Part shown: piece after piece, positions 53,593 to 64,000 of the stretch | Layout: every line of letters begins with the position of its first letter | Numbering within the stretch: the stretch's first letter is position 1 | Source: Hemerocallis citrina | Lineage: Eukaryota; Streptophyta; Magnoliopsida; Asparagales; Asphodelaceae | Assembly: GCA_017893485.1 (NCBI GenBank) | Contig: CM030361.1 | Coordinates: 140,448,461-140,512,460 of the forward strand | Length of the DNA: 64,000 bases | Reading direction: 5' to 3' | The notes under the pieces: model-generated | The model's input: the letters and a program-made list of their open reading frames with translations, nothing else | What the model was told of the DNA's origin: nothing | The model's database searches: none | Translations under genes and position numbers: made by a program

Positions 53593-56439
53593 TGTAACGC
53601 CCCGAATTCCAAATTACTGAATTCGAGATGTTCTTCAGGATCTTTTCACTTTTCTCGAGTACAATTTTACAAGGAAATTTCAAACTTTTCTTTTTACATC
53701 AGAGTTACACATCTTACATTTAAATTTACACAGCGGAAGCAAAATATACAACATTTACATAAATGAATAACAACATAATGAGATCTTTATGCATCCATTC
53801 CTCTTTACATGTAATTTATCCTGCATACAAAACTGTGGGTACGTCAGTTTATTCAACCGACGATAATTATACATGGCCATCCTCTCTATGCCAGAAACAG
53901 TATAATGAATCTCATTTCTTAACAAATCGCAATCTTGTTCATAATAAGCATGTAAAATCAAAAGGGAACTTTTAGAGATGTCGTGTCGTGATAGTGCACT
54001 TAATCCTTAATGCAATTATTTAATTTTCACATGACACTAATGCACACTTGTTCGAATTCTATGCATCCCATACTACATAGGTTCGAGGGCAAGCCTCTTA
54101 ATCGTTCTTCATTTTTGTAGGGTTCAATCCCCCGCCATGACTTACTCTACTTCTGTAAATTCAATGAGTATCTTAGATGATTCTATGAGTACAAGCATGT
54201 ATCCTGGCCCCTGGAGTAGAATTTCGCGCCATGTCTTGACTCGTCAAGCATGCATTCTGCGACAATTCAGCCTCCTCCCTGAACACAATCCTCTTGCAGT
54301 CACCAAAGCATCCCATGAGCGTGACTAAAGTGAGATCATTACTGAGTTGTGCCCGCGCCATGTCTTGACTCATCAAGCATGCATTCTGCGGCTCACACAC
54401 CCGCACCGTACCCTAGCTCTCATACTCATGTTTTTCTCTCACCTTCATCACCTCCACATTATGTATTAATGTTACATTAGAATCATGAATAAAATCAAGC
54501 TCTAGAGTTAGCCTCTCCATCAAACCGGACTTATCATTTCATTTCACTTGACCAACCTGGTCTACTTCTCAACATCATTTCAATTCACTGCCGGGGAGAC
54601 TTAGCTACTCCTTCGTTCAATTTCAATTTCACAATATCCAATTGAGCATCATCAGCTCATCATTCATTTTAGAGTCTCACGGACTTTCTCATCATGATTT
54701 AGCCTTTCATAATTATTCATTTAATTCTCAATTCTCATCTATGATTCATTTCACATAATTCATACAGCCATAAACAGAGCCCATCGACTTAAAACATAAG
54801 GTTCACAATTACCAACAGCAAATAACATGAATTCAAATATATCAAAGTCCACTCTGTACAGTCGACTTGGAAGAACACCAGTCGACCTATACAGTCACAT
54901 ACAGGTTCCTCAAAAATCCTCGGGATAGTCGACTGTTGTACTCAACCAGTCGCCTGTCCCGCAACTTTCCATGTTCACAATATTATTCACAAGACAGTCG
55001 ACTGTTCAAAGATCAGTCGTCTGTTCTGGAGATTTCAAAACAACACAATTCTAAGTCCAGATCAGTCGACTTGCTATACGCATTCGGTCGACTGGACAGA
55101 TCCATTTTCCATTAAAGAGATTATTTATAGTTCTTACATGTACTTGCATCATGATGTCAATTCACAGTATACGTAAATTCATGTTTCATAACAGGGTCTC
55201 TTATTGTCCAGTAGCATTACAACATGAATGTTCAGTTACTAATATGCTCTTTCTTTAGAGAAGAATACTCTAAACATGCATTCACATAGATCATACTTTC
55301 TTACGACAATGAAGATATAAATCTCAAGTCATCATACTGGGTCTACATAAATAAAATATCTTTATTCATGGAACTTTCAAACAGTCATATTCAGATTGAA
55401 GCACCAGTCGACTTAACACAACATCAGTCGACTGCTCCGACAATTTAAGTTATTAATCACCATTAGTTCTTTTCATTCATTTACCTTCCCTCCATCATAT
55501 GTGTCACAGGGAAAAATATACATATAATAATCACACCATCATGTCTAATTGCACACATTTTTATCAGCACATTATGAAAAGTAGTGTCTCGTACCAGTCG
55601 GCTGTCTCACATGGCAGTCGACTGTACCGACAGTCTCGTTCTCAATACTAATAGCATGTTCAAGCAATTTCAACTACATTCAATTCACTTTTGTAACATG
55701 GTATCAATCATAGTAATTATAGTATCATTCCTACATTAGAAGTCCTGAGAAACACCCACCTTATACGAAGAAATAAACAAAATCCCGCAAAACTCCTCAA
55801 AGTAGAGAACGCCTTCTTGCTCCTTTGCTCCACACCGAGCTCCTCAGCAATGCTGCTTGCCTCCACAGAAAAGCTCCCACACAAACTCACAAAATACTCT
55901 CTTGCAATAATAATCTTAGAAGATTTTAGTGTAAAAGAGATAGGGAAATAGGAGGGGTATTTATACTAGGAGATAAATAGAATGGAGGGTTAAGATACAT
56001 TGGGGAGTTGGAGAATCAAGGGCTGAGATCAAATCGGGAGTTGAGAAACTACCCACACCTCAAGAGTAACTACCCATGACTCAAGTCCATCACTTTCACA
56101 ATCCGGCCAAGCTTGTGTCTTGTGCACGTGTACATGGAGTGCACGTGTACACACAAACCCCACTCCATAAAAATGCACATCAATACCCAGAAAAGAAGAA
56201 AAGGATGCTACACATACAAGTTGTAGGATTTTAAATAAATAAAAGGTTAAGTTTATGGGCTTAAGTTCATTTGGGCCAAAAGAAAATAAACAAATTAACA
56301 TTGGGCTTTAAGGAAAATACTTTATAGGAAACAATATACTTTATTCATCATGGAGAAAATAATAGTCACATGCTACACAAGCATACCATAAAAAGAGGAA
56401 TAAATAATCTTTATGTATTAAGAAAATTGGGGTATTACA
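53593..56439 (-). mobile_element. Solo LTR of family B, 2847 bp, TSD ACTTG
   Basis: Co-linear with the LTRs of element B at roughly 90% by eye, and flanked by ACTTG at 53588..53592 and 56440..56444. There is no internal region. The six palindrome pairs and the 148-bp core (53781..53928) are retained. It is older than the copy in element A. Confidence 0.93.
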
Positions 56440-56729
56440 ACTTGAGAGAGTTCACCCGGGATAATCCTAGAGACTGGATGGATCCGAGGAATCTGAGGCC
56501 TTCGCCTCCTCTTCGAACGATCAACCTATGGCCCGAGCGATACCCCGAGCCTGAGGAGACTGGAGGGCAGGCCATACTACACTGCGTCCATGGTGGACCC
56601 ATGGGAGGGGAATCTAATACCTCCCGTAAGGCCTTCGTCCAGGAGGTTAACTCCGTTCGGGACCATCCCTTCCCCCAGATTCAGCAGCGACCAGTATCCT
56701 TTTTCGGAGAAGACCTGTAGGGAGTCTGG

Positions 56730-58241
56730 CTCCCACACTGCGATGCCCTCATCATCAGCCTCGTCATGGCAAATTTCGAAGTCCGCTGAATTCTCGTGGA
56801 CAATGGAAGATCAGTCAACATCCTCTTCTTGGAAGCATTTGAGAACCTCAAGCTTCCCCGAGATAAGCTGAAGTTGGCCAGGTACACCCTGCATAGGTTT
56901 TCGGGCGTCCCAGTACAAATTGAAGGGATTGTGACATTGGATGTAACGGCCGGCACAACGCCCATCACACGGATCGAATCAATGGATTTTATGGTGGTCA
57001 ATATCAAGGCAGTATACAATGTCATCCTCTGTCGACCCGGCCTCTGCTCGTTCCAGGCAGTTCCCTCGGCCTACCACTTGAAGCTGAAATTCCCAACTGA
57101 CCTCGGGGTCGGTGTTGTTAGAGGAAATCAGGAGTCTTTACGATCGTGCTACATGACCGCGGTCGGAGGAGGGGTGTTCCCCTTCGACGCAATCGAGCTT
57201 CCACCTAAAAGAAGTCGGCCTGAGTCGGAGCCTGCGGACGAGTTGGGGGAGGTCTCATTCGAGGCAGAAGACAAATCTAAATGGTTCCATGTGAGCCGCA
57301 CCCTTTCCCTCGACCTGAAGCCATGTCTAATTCATTGTGTCCGCCGCAATATTGACCTCTTCGCTTGGACGCCGTCCGACATGCCCGGGATTTCCGAAGA
57401 TCTAATCATGCACAGGCTAAGCGTCACCTCGGGCTCTAAGCCGATCGAGCAGAAATGCCGCAAGTTCGCCTCGGAGAGGCAACAGGCAGTGAAAGTGGAG
57501 GTAGACAAACTGCTGTCCGCCCGGTCCATTCAAGAGGTCAGCTATCCCAAGTGACTGGCTAACGTCGTAATAGTGAAGAAGGCCAATGGGAACTGGAGGA
57601 TCTGCATAGACTTTACAGATCTCAACAGAGCGTGCCCCAAAGATCCTTTCCCCCTCCTGAGCATCGACGCTCTGATCGATGCAACGTCGAGTCACGAGCT
57701 CCTGACCTTCATGGATACCTTTTCAGGCTATAATCAGATCCGAATGTTCCCTCCGGACATCACCAAAACGTCCTTCGTTACCGACCAGGGTCTCTACTGT
57801 TACCGGGTCATGCCCTTCGGGCTCAAGAATGCCGGGGCCACCAACCAAAGACTTGTCAAACAAGTTTTTAAAGATCAGATCGGTCGTAACATGGAATTAT
57901 ATGTCGACGACATGCTCGTCAAGAGCCGTCGGGGACAGGATCATGTCGCCGACCTCGAGGAAGCTTTTCGCGTCCTTCGGTCCCACAACATGAGGCTCAA
58001 TCCTGCTAAGTGTGCCTTTGGCGTCTCCTCAGGAAAATTTCTTGGGTTCGTCGTTAGCCAGCACGGTATAGAGACCAATCCCGAGAAGATCCAGGCCATA
58101 ATCAACATGGCCCCTCCTAGAAACGTTAAGAAGGTTCAGCGGCTTACGGAAGACTGGCGGCCATCGGCCGCTTCCTCTCCAAGTTCGAAGAGAAGTCCAT
58201 CCCCTTCTTCAAGGCCCTGCAGGGGAAAAGTCTTCGGATAG
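56730..58241 (+). pseudogene. Element C protease and reverse transcriptase
   Basis: The protease frame (56796..57554) reads VDNGRSVNILFLEAF and YNVILCRPGLC. A TGA just upstream (56787) replaces an Arg codon. A single TGA at 57552..57554 (TGG in element A, so Trp to stop) separates it from the RT frame 57573..58241, which is in phase. RT keeps CIDFTDLNRACPKDPF, FMDTFSGYNQI, YCYRVMPFGLKNAG and ELYVDDMLVKS, i.e. the catalytic YVDD that A has lost. The end of RT shifts frame near 58150. Confidence 0.88.
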
Positions 58242-59090
58242 GGCGACCCCCAACAACAGGCCTTCGACCAGTTGAAGTCCTACCTCGCCAACCCCCTACT
58301 TCTGAACAAACCCGAACCAGGCGAACCCCTCCTGCTATATCTCTCTGCCTCGGAAAATGCACTCAGTGTTGTGCTCGTTCGAGAAGAAGACAGTGTTCAG
58401 AAGCATCTCTACTATGTGAGCAAAGTCTTGCTCTCGGCCGAGACAAGATACGCAAAAATGGAAAAGGTGGCATACGCACTGGTAATGGTCGCACGAAAAC
58501 TCCATCCTCACTTCCAGGCCCACTCTATTCAGGTCCTCACGGACCAGTCTCTGAAGGCCATCCTCCACAAGCCCGAAAGTTCCGGCCGCTTAGTCAAGTG
58601 GTCGATCGAACTAAGCCAGTACGACATCAGCTACCAGCCCAGGATAGCCATTAAGGGGCAGGCCCTCACAGAGTGCACTATCTCCGAGCCATCCGACACA
58701 CATGAGGCAGATCCGATCTGGGAAGTTTATGTCGATAGCTCGTCTTGCGAGGTGGAAAGCGGTGCGGGCGTCATCCTCAAAGGCACTGACAACTTCATCC
58801 TCCAGTATTCTCTTTGCCTGAACTTTCCAACCTCTAACAACGAGGCAAAATATGAGGCTATAATCGCAGGGCTCACCCTGGCACATAAGGTAAGGGTCAG
58901 ACAACTCAGGGTCTTTAGTGACTCCCAACTCGTGGTCAACTAGATCACCGGGGAGTACGAGGCTCGTGACGCTCGGATGGTCCCGTACTTGGCGATAGTC
59001 CAGCAGCTCTTAACATCCTTCGATTTCTCCTTGGTGGAAAGGATCCCCATGGAGCAAAATGCCCTGGCTGATTCCTTGTAAAAGCTTGCC
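58242..59090 (+). pseudogene. Element C RNase H domains
   Basis: A long frame (58272..58943) holds both RNase H-like parts (FLYLSASE-type LLLYLSASE, LTDQSLKAILHKPES; VDSSSCEVESGAGV, NNEAKYEAIIAGLTLA, SDSQLVVN). It ends with TAG where A has CAG (VVNQITGEYE), again a C-to-T change. In A the second domain has VDGS and here VDSS. Confidence 0.85.
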
Positions 59091-59367
59091 TCTTCATCCT
59101 TCGAGGGCCTCAACCACACCGTCCTGATCGAAGTCCTCCTGAAGCCCAGCATCGACCTCCCTGAAGCCCTCTGCCTCACCACCGAACCCCCACTAGAGGA
59201 CTGGACGACTCCTATCAGTAAGTTCCCAGCGGAGGGCGAGCTTGGTCAAAATCGGGCCGAGGCAAGAAGGATCAGGGTCCGTTCAGAAAGGTTCTTCAGT
59301 CAAATGGCCAAGCCGAAAATGCGAACTGCCAAATCCTTGACGGCCTTAAGAAGCGATTGGACTATTC
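59091..59367 (+). pseudogene. Element C integrase remnant with internal deletion
   Basis: After EARRIRVRSERF (59262..59292) the sequence jumps to the part that corresponds to position 19238 of element A (SNQMAKAEN-like). About 590 bp are missing, including the zinc region and the two core aspartates. Similarity to A ends at about 59367. Confidence 0.8.
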
Positions 59368-59731
59368 TACAACGGCTAGAAAGGCGGATCCTACACTAAA
59401 TGTGTGTCCCGTACTCAGCGAGGACGCTGATTTCTAAAGGTGGGGTGTATGTAATACCCCAAATCTTGAGCGAACAGTCGACTGGTGGTTTGAGCAGTCA
59501 ACTGGTCTGTGCGGGATTTGAGAATTTGAAAAGGATTTGAGAAATATAGTCCCACATGGGAAGTATACAAAAAATAATTTGAGTATAAATATAATTGCTT
59601 ATGATCAAGAGTCACCAATTCGGTTAACCACCTTTTGAGAGGCAGCCTGTGGTGGGCAGTTGTACTACATAGTATCTAATTTGTCTTCTAAAAATATTAA
59701 AATCATCTGAGTATTAGGGCGGGGCGTTACA
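59368..59731 (+). mobile_element. 3' end of another gypsy-type element: purine tract and short LTR
   Basis: A hairpin (TCAGCG/CGCTGA, 59415..59430) and purine tract AAAGGTGGGGTG precede an LTR at 59450..59731 that starts TGTAATACCCC and ends GGGGCGTTACA (282 bp). It carries one pair of CAGTCGACTG/CAGTCAACTG palindromes and a TATA box (GTATAAATATAA, near 59583). No 5-bp duplication was found, consistent with truncation on the left. Confidence 0.75.
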
Positions 59732-60010
59732 GTTGTGAATTATTCTCGTTGGAGAATAGTGAGATAAATTATAGAATGTAAATATTCATTCTTGATCGAA
59801 TAACTAGTGATGTGGTTTTTATGTGAAAATAATATTTCATGAGTTACATAATGAATAGTTGAATTTAATGTATCATTATGGACTATTGAATGATTTGAAA
59901 ATCATGATTGGGAAATAGAAATATCGTGAGTATGATAACTCAACATATGAACTTATGAGCTGGAACGCTCAATTTTAGAAATGTGAATTGGAATTGAAAC
60001 AAAGAGTAGC
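59732..60010. other. AT-rich spacer, nothing recognised
   Basis: It lies between the short LTR and element D. There are no ORFs of interest. It could be internal DNA of a further retroelement. Confidence 0.4.
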
Positions 60011-60672
60011 TGTTGTCGCTAAATTTGGTGTGGGGGCAAACAGATGAATTTGTGGATTTTTAGGAAAACTGAATAGTAAACCTGTGTACCTGTTCCGTCG
60101 GGCTTCGATCGTCGATCCCACCGTAGACCTGCAAAAAAGTGCGAGACACCGGGGTTGTTCCCGGCGACGCACCCTCCGACGCTCAAGTCAGTAATCTAGG
60201 AAGACTATGAATGAGCGCAAAAACGGGTGAAAGATTGATTACCTCTTAATGGAGATGGAAGGGGGGTATTTATAGGCATCTCAGGGAACAGTTTAGGAAT
60301 GTAATCCCCGTGATCTGATATGGAATATTCTCCTTGTAAACAGATTAGGAATGTAATCTGATAAGGTATATTCCCCGTAATCAGATAAGGAATTTAATCC
60401 CCAAATCCCAGTGAAAAGATAGATGTACATCAGGGCCGTTGATCAAGATTAGTCAGGGACCCTGATTTTATCTTGTTGGATTGGGTGTGCAGCGGTTTAA
60501 GACCCGCACCCTCTTGTTGGTGGATCCATTCGTGGGTTCTTGGGTCCTTGGGGAGAAGATCCAATACCCATTTTGGACCCTCTTGTAGGCGAAATTATCG
60601 TTTTACCCCTGGGTCCCAAGATTCGTACCCGATTTGGACGGTTCCGATTAACCCCCATTTTTAGCCATATCA
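60011..60672 (-). repeat. 3' LTR of element D, about 662 bp
   Basis: On the minus strand it starts TGATATGGC directly after the purine tract. The other end is placed at GACAACA (60011) by analogy with the ...AACAACA ends of A and C, and is less certain. A TATA box (CCTATAAATACC) is near 60280..60267. Confidence 0.65.
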
Positions 60673-60687
60673 CGAGCCCCCCACTCC

Positions 60688-61047
60688 TAAAGGCTTAATT
60701 TGATCAGCCTTTGAGGAGTAGTTTAACTGTTTTAATGGCTAGCGGAGTTGTATCGGGGTTCAAATGGAGGGTTTTGAATCTTGAAGGGGTAGTGAGGTAT
60801 TTTCCAAGTGGGTTGAGCTCCGAGTTGCTCATGAGCTCTGACGGTCATGTGGTGTTCATGCAGGGATATCCCCTTGACCTTCGCGAAGCGTCAATTCATC
60901 GTTCGGGGATCTTATACATTTGTATCACGCTTTAGACTCCCCCTAGGGCTCGCTGGCTAGGGGGCAGAGGTCCATATGCGGTTCGGCAAGTTTTTCCGAA
61001 GAGGAAAGCGAGTTCAGCGTAGCTGCGAGCACTAGGAGGGAGTCTGG
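60688..61047. other. Spacer between LTR D and the minisatellite
   Basis: A 74-codon ORF (60711..60935) is present, but I recognise nothing in it. The rest is non-coding. Confidence 0.4.
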
Positions 61048-62815
61048 CAATCTGCCGAACTTGGTTTTTCCCTGTAACAAGGTCGGTGTCACGAACGCTC
61101 GGCAGTGGGTGCTGAACTTGATTTTTTCCCCGTAACAAGGTCGGTGTCACGAACGCTCGGCAGTGGGTGCCGAACTTGATTTTTCCTCGTAACAAGGTCG
61201 GTGTCACGAACGCTCGGCAGTGGGTGCCGAACTTGATTTTTTACCCCGTAACAAGGTCGGTGTCACGAACGCTCGGCAGTGGGTACCGAACTTGATTTTT
61301 ACCCCGTAACAAGGTCGGTGTCACGAACGCTCGGCAGTGGGTGCCGAACTTGATTTTTTACCCCGTAACAAGGTCGATGTCACGAACGCTCGGCAGTGGG
61401 TGCCGAACTTGATTTTTTGCCCCGTAACAAGGTCGGTGTCACGAACGCTCGGCAGTGGGTGCCGAACTTGATTTTTACCCCGTAACAAGGTCGGTGTCAC
61501 GAACGCTCGGCAGTGGGTGTCGAACTTGATTTTTTACCCCGTAACAAGGTCGGTGTCACGAACGCTCGGCAGTGGGTGCCGAGCTTGATTTTTTACCTCG
61601 TAACAAGGTCGGTGTCACGAACGCTCGGCAGTGAGTGCCGAACTTGATTTTTTACCCCGTAACAAGGTCGGTGTCACGAATGCTCAGCAGTGGGTGCCGA
61701 ACTTGATTTTTTACCCCGTAACAAGGTCGGTGTCACGAACGCTCGGCAGTGGGTGCCGAACTTGATTTTTACCCCGTAACAAGGTCGGTGTCACGAACGC
61801 TCGGCAGTGGGTGCCGAACTTGATTTTTATCCCGTAACAAGGTCGGTGTCACGAACGCTCGGCAGTGGGTGCCGAACTTGATTTTTTACCCCGTAACAAG
61901 GTCGGTGTCACGAACGCTCGGCAGTGGGTGCCGAACTTTGATTTTTTACCCCGTAACAAGGTCAGTGTCACGAACGCTCGGCAGTGGGTGCCGAACTTGA
62001 TTTTTACCCCGTAACAAGGTCGGTGTCACGAACGCTCGGCAGTGGGTGCCGAACTTGATTTTTTACCTCGTAACAAGGTCGGTGTCACGAACGCTCGGCA
62101 GTGGGTGCCGAACTTGATTTTTTACCCCGTAACAAGGTCGGTGTCACGAACGCTCAGCAGTGGGTGCCGAACTTGATTTTTTACCCCGTAACAAGGTCGG
62201 TGTCACGAACGCTCGGTAGTGGGTGCCGAATTTGATTTTTACCCCGTAACAAGGTTGGTGTCACGAACGCTCGGCAGTGGGTGCCGAACTTGATTTTTTA
62301 CCCCGTAACAAGGTCGGTGTCACGAACGCTCAGCAGTGGGTGCCGAACTTGATTTTTTACCCCGTAACAAGGTCGGTGTCACGAACGCTCGGCAGTGGGT
62401 GCCGAACTTAATTTTTTACCCCGTAACAAGGTCGGTGTCACGAACGCTCGGCAGTGAGTGCCGAACTTGATTTTTTACCCCGTAACAAGGTCGGTGTCAC
62501 GAACGCTCGGCAGTGGGTGCCGAACTTGATTTTTTACCCCGTAACAAGGTCGGTGTCACGAACGCTCGGCAGTGGGTGCCGAACTTGATTTTTACCCCGT
62601 AACAAGGTCGGTGTCACGAACGCTCGGCAGTGGGTGCCGAACTTGATTTTTACCCCTTAACAAGGTCGGTGTCACGAACGCTCGGCAGTGGGTGCCGAAC
62701 TTGATTTTTACCCCGTAACAAGGTCAGTGTCACGAACGCTCGGCAGTGGGTGCCGAGCTTGATTTTTACCCCGTAACAAGGTCGGTGTCACGAACGCTCG
62801 GTAGTGGGTGCCGAG
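61048..62815. repeat. Minisatellite of about 30 copies of a 57-60-bp unit in element D
   Basis: The word GTGTCACGAACGCTCGGCAG (or a one-base variant) recurs about 30 times between 61087 and 62786, every 55-60 bp, 58.6 on average. Copies are nearly identical; most differences are the length of the T-run (TTTTT to TTTTTT) and scattered single bases. Each unit contains a small dyad CGGCA-GTGGG-TGCCG. Confidence 0.95.
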
Positions 62816-63070
62816 CTTCCAAACTTGTCGTTTTTAGGAGTTTGTTTCTTCTGTGCGCCATCTGAACTTCTGACAGCTTCTGACAGCTCTGACAACTCTG
62901 ACAGATGGGACGTTTATTAATTGCAGTGGCCTTTGGGCTTCTGTCTGATGGGGCGCGCATTAAATTCGACTCATGATTTGGCGCGGTTAGCAAGGCAACG
63001 ATTGGGGTCGCTCCGTCGTTTCGTTTGAATGGGCCGGTCGTACGAGCTCATTAACCTCATTTGGAGCTCC

Positions 63071-63226
63071 TCTCTCTATAAATCCTCACCCCCTCTCTCA
63101 TTTCTCATTTCTCCTCTCTTTTGCTCAGACGGTTTCTTGTGCTCAGGCGAATTTTTCCGGTGTCGGCGTTTGGTTCAGGCGAAGTTTTCCGGCGGCTATC
63201 TCTCTTAAGGTAATTTATCATCAATT
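63071..63226 (+). promoter_or_regulatory. Promoter and leader of the element D antisense gene
   Basis: TCTCTATAAATCC (TATA box at about 63074..63081) is followed by a CT-rich leader. A possible 5' splice donor, AAG|GTAATT, lies at 63209, just before the ATG. Confidence 0.6.
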
Positions 63227-64000
63227 ATGTCTGTAGCTTCTGTCTCCGACGAAGTCTCTTGGTCCGAGCCCTCCCTTGAAGACGTCGAGGACTCGACTTC
63301 GACCCCGACCAAAGGCAAGGTGTTCGGCAAGGATTCGATCGTTGTGGATCCGAAGAGGATGGGGGAGTTCGGACAACTACCAGGTCCGTTGACGGGGCTC
63401 CACAGAGTCAGGCAGCTCCCGGAGGATCAGGCCGAGCGAATTGTCCATGGGAGGGGGAGGTCCTTCGAGGAGAATGCCGCGAGGGAGACGACGGAGGCGG
63501 ACGATGCGGCGTCGATCCTGTGCGAGGAGGATCTGGCAGTGATCCGGGATTCTTTTTTCATCCCGGAGGAGTACGAAATTATGCTGCCGGGCCCTGGAGT
63601 TAGGGCCAACTCGCCGCTGCTAGTAACGATGTGTTGCTGGCCGGTCGATGCCTTTATCGCCGGTGCTCGGCTACCTCTCCACGCGTTCGCCGTTACCGTG
63701 GTGAGTTGGTTCGGGGTCAGCCCCATCCAACTCATGCCGAACGCGTTGCGAGTGATAAACGGTTTTGTTCTCCACTGCCAGGCCGCAGGGATCGAGCCGC
63801 AGCTGAACGTGCTTCGAACGCTATACCGGCTCCACCAAGGGAATAAGTCGGAGTACCGGTATTTCTTGACTCCGAGGCACGGCGGCAGGCTTGTCATATG
63901 CCCCGACTCCATTAAGAACTGGCGAGAGAAGTGGTTCGTCGTGCGGAGTCGGGAGGCCTGGCCGATCCCCTCCGACTGGGTAGAAGGGGTGCCGAAGAGG
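63227..64000 (+). CDS. Antisense-strand gene of element D, gypsy-type transposon domain protein, open for 258 codons to the window end
   Basis: ATG at 63227 (MSVASVSDEVSW), with no stop in 258 codons. The first 110 residues are acidic and Ser-rich. From about residue 125 the sequence matches the first exon and second exon pieces of the antisense gene of element A: PVDAFIAGARLPLHAFA, FGVSPIQLMPNALRVINGF, then YFLTPRHGGRLVICPDSI and EKWFVVRSREAWPIPSDW. The domain resembles PF04195 (putative gypsy-type transposon), whose function is unknown. Codon usage is GC-rich, as in other Tat-internal regions. The gene reads opposite to gag-pol of its element. The downstream part with linker and coiled coil would lie beyond the window. 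Confidence 0.8.
   Translation, partial: MSVASVSDEVSWSEPSLEDVEDSTSTPTKGKVFGKDSIVVDPKRMGEFGQLPGPLTGLHRVRQLPEDQAERIVHGRGRSFEENAARETTEADDAASILCEEDLAVIRDSFFIPEEYEIMLPGPGVRANSPLLVTMCCWPVDAFIAGARLPLHAFAVTVVSWFGVSPIQLMPNALRVINGFVLHCQAAGIEPQLNVLRTLYRLHQGNKSEYRYFLTPRHGGRLVICPDSIKNWREKWFVVRSREAWPIPSDWVEGVPKR

Larger units (their letters stand above)
49117..56560 (+). pseudogene. Element C gag, split by two LTR insertions
   Basis: The N-terminal frame starts at ATG 49117 (SSMAPKARR). The Gag core is at 49838..50293 (FVTSRKVEKMSASLLDLRQK and KASLAKKPPVDFPDLLNKVE). The gene resumes at 53458..53587 with the C-x2-H-x4-H-x4-C knuckle ([15 protein letters not shown]) and again at 56440..56560. At both junctions, discounting one TSD copy restores perfect alignment with element A. 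Confidence 0.85.
48518..59367 (+). mobile_element. Element C: second Tat-like gypsy copy, truncated on the right
   Basis: It has the 5' LTR, primer site, gag, protease, RT and RNase H of the same family as element A, but no 3' LTR, tandem array or antisense gene. The similarity to A stops inside integrase near 59367, where other retroelement DNA begins. Two insertions with clean TSDs split its gag: 50413..53452 and 53593..56439. Several codons that are stops in A are sense in C, and the reverse, so the copies decayed independently. Confidence 0.88.
60011..64000 (-). mobile_element. Element D: 3' part of a third Tat-like element, minus orientation, continues past window
   Basis: In plus coordinates the order is LTR (60011..60672), purine tract (complement of CGAGCCCCCCACTCC, 60673..60687), spacer, minisatellite, then a promoter and gene reading outward on the plus strand. 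This is the mirror image of the right end of element A: antisense gene, promoter, array 2, tract, LTR. The tract GGAGTGGGGGGCTCG is almost identical to that of A. The 5' part lies beyond 64000. Confidence 0.8.

Noticed and set aside
61048..62815. Regular short repeats that might suggest a CRISPR array
   Set aside because: The whole 57-60-bp unit is repeated with no unique spacers, in a plant retrotransposon; it is a minisatellite.
63427..63912. Minus-strand 161-codon ORF
   Set aside because: It is the complement of the open plus-strand gene of element D, which carries the domain homology.

Overview
This window is nuclear DNA of a flowering plant, probably a eudicot. It holds one ordinary gene, a minus-strand ATP-dependent 6-phosphofructokinase of plant type with 14 exons (7178..12679). 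Almost everything else is transposable elements, many nested with readable target-site duplications (TSDs). The species cannot be named from the sequence alone.

Layout. 1..6725: a Ty1/copia element on the minus strand (5' LTR 6573..6725), split in its integrase by a 4.4 kb solo LTR (8..4399, TSD TGTTG). 7178..12871: the PFK gene. Its start-codon region is duplicated, and intron 1 holds a decayed second copy of exon 1 plus a 5'-truncated LINE with a 19-bp TSD. 13818..38614: a 24.8 kb nested complex. The outer element A (Ty3/gypsy, Tat-like, TSD GTAAT) carries a decayed gag-pol on the plus strand and, between pol and the 3' LTR, a spliced antisense gene with its own TATA box. That gene is interrupted by a TRIM-like element (22278..23474, TSD CCTTC) and by an 11 kb chromovirus B (25384..36341, TSD GTTGC). 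38854..40380: two adjacent long foldback sequences. 40427..48007: a nearly complete 7.6 kb LINE on the minus strand. 48518..59367: element C, a second, right-truncated Tat-like copy, interrupted in gag by a 3.0 kb LTR unit (TSD GACTC) and by a solo LTR of family B (TSD ACTTG). 60011..64000: the 3' part of a third Tat-like element D in minus orientation, with a 30-copy minisatellite and an open antisense gene that runs off the window.

How it fits together. The Tat-like elements A and D share one plan: LTR, purine tract, tandem array, then a promoter and an antisense gene reading away from the LTR. In A this gene has at least two clear GT-AG introns. They would be retained in the element's sense genomic RNA because they are introns only on the other strand. 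The gene product looks like the plant 'putative gypsy-type transposon' domain followed by a charged linker and coiled coil. It is open in D and decayed in A.

The other main oddities are these. Chromovirus B has an intact acidic/coiled-coil ORF upstream of a broken gag. The B LTR has six paired CAGTCGACTG-type palindromes about 20 bp apart, and a 148-bp core with no differences between copies that otherwise differ by roughly 10%. The solo LTR at 8..4399 has an array of three-hairpin 88-bp units whose stems change in a compensatory way. The PFK gene has duplicated start-codon and exon-1 regions. All divergence and copy counts were made by eye.
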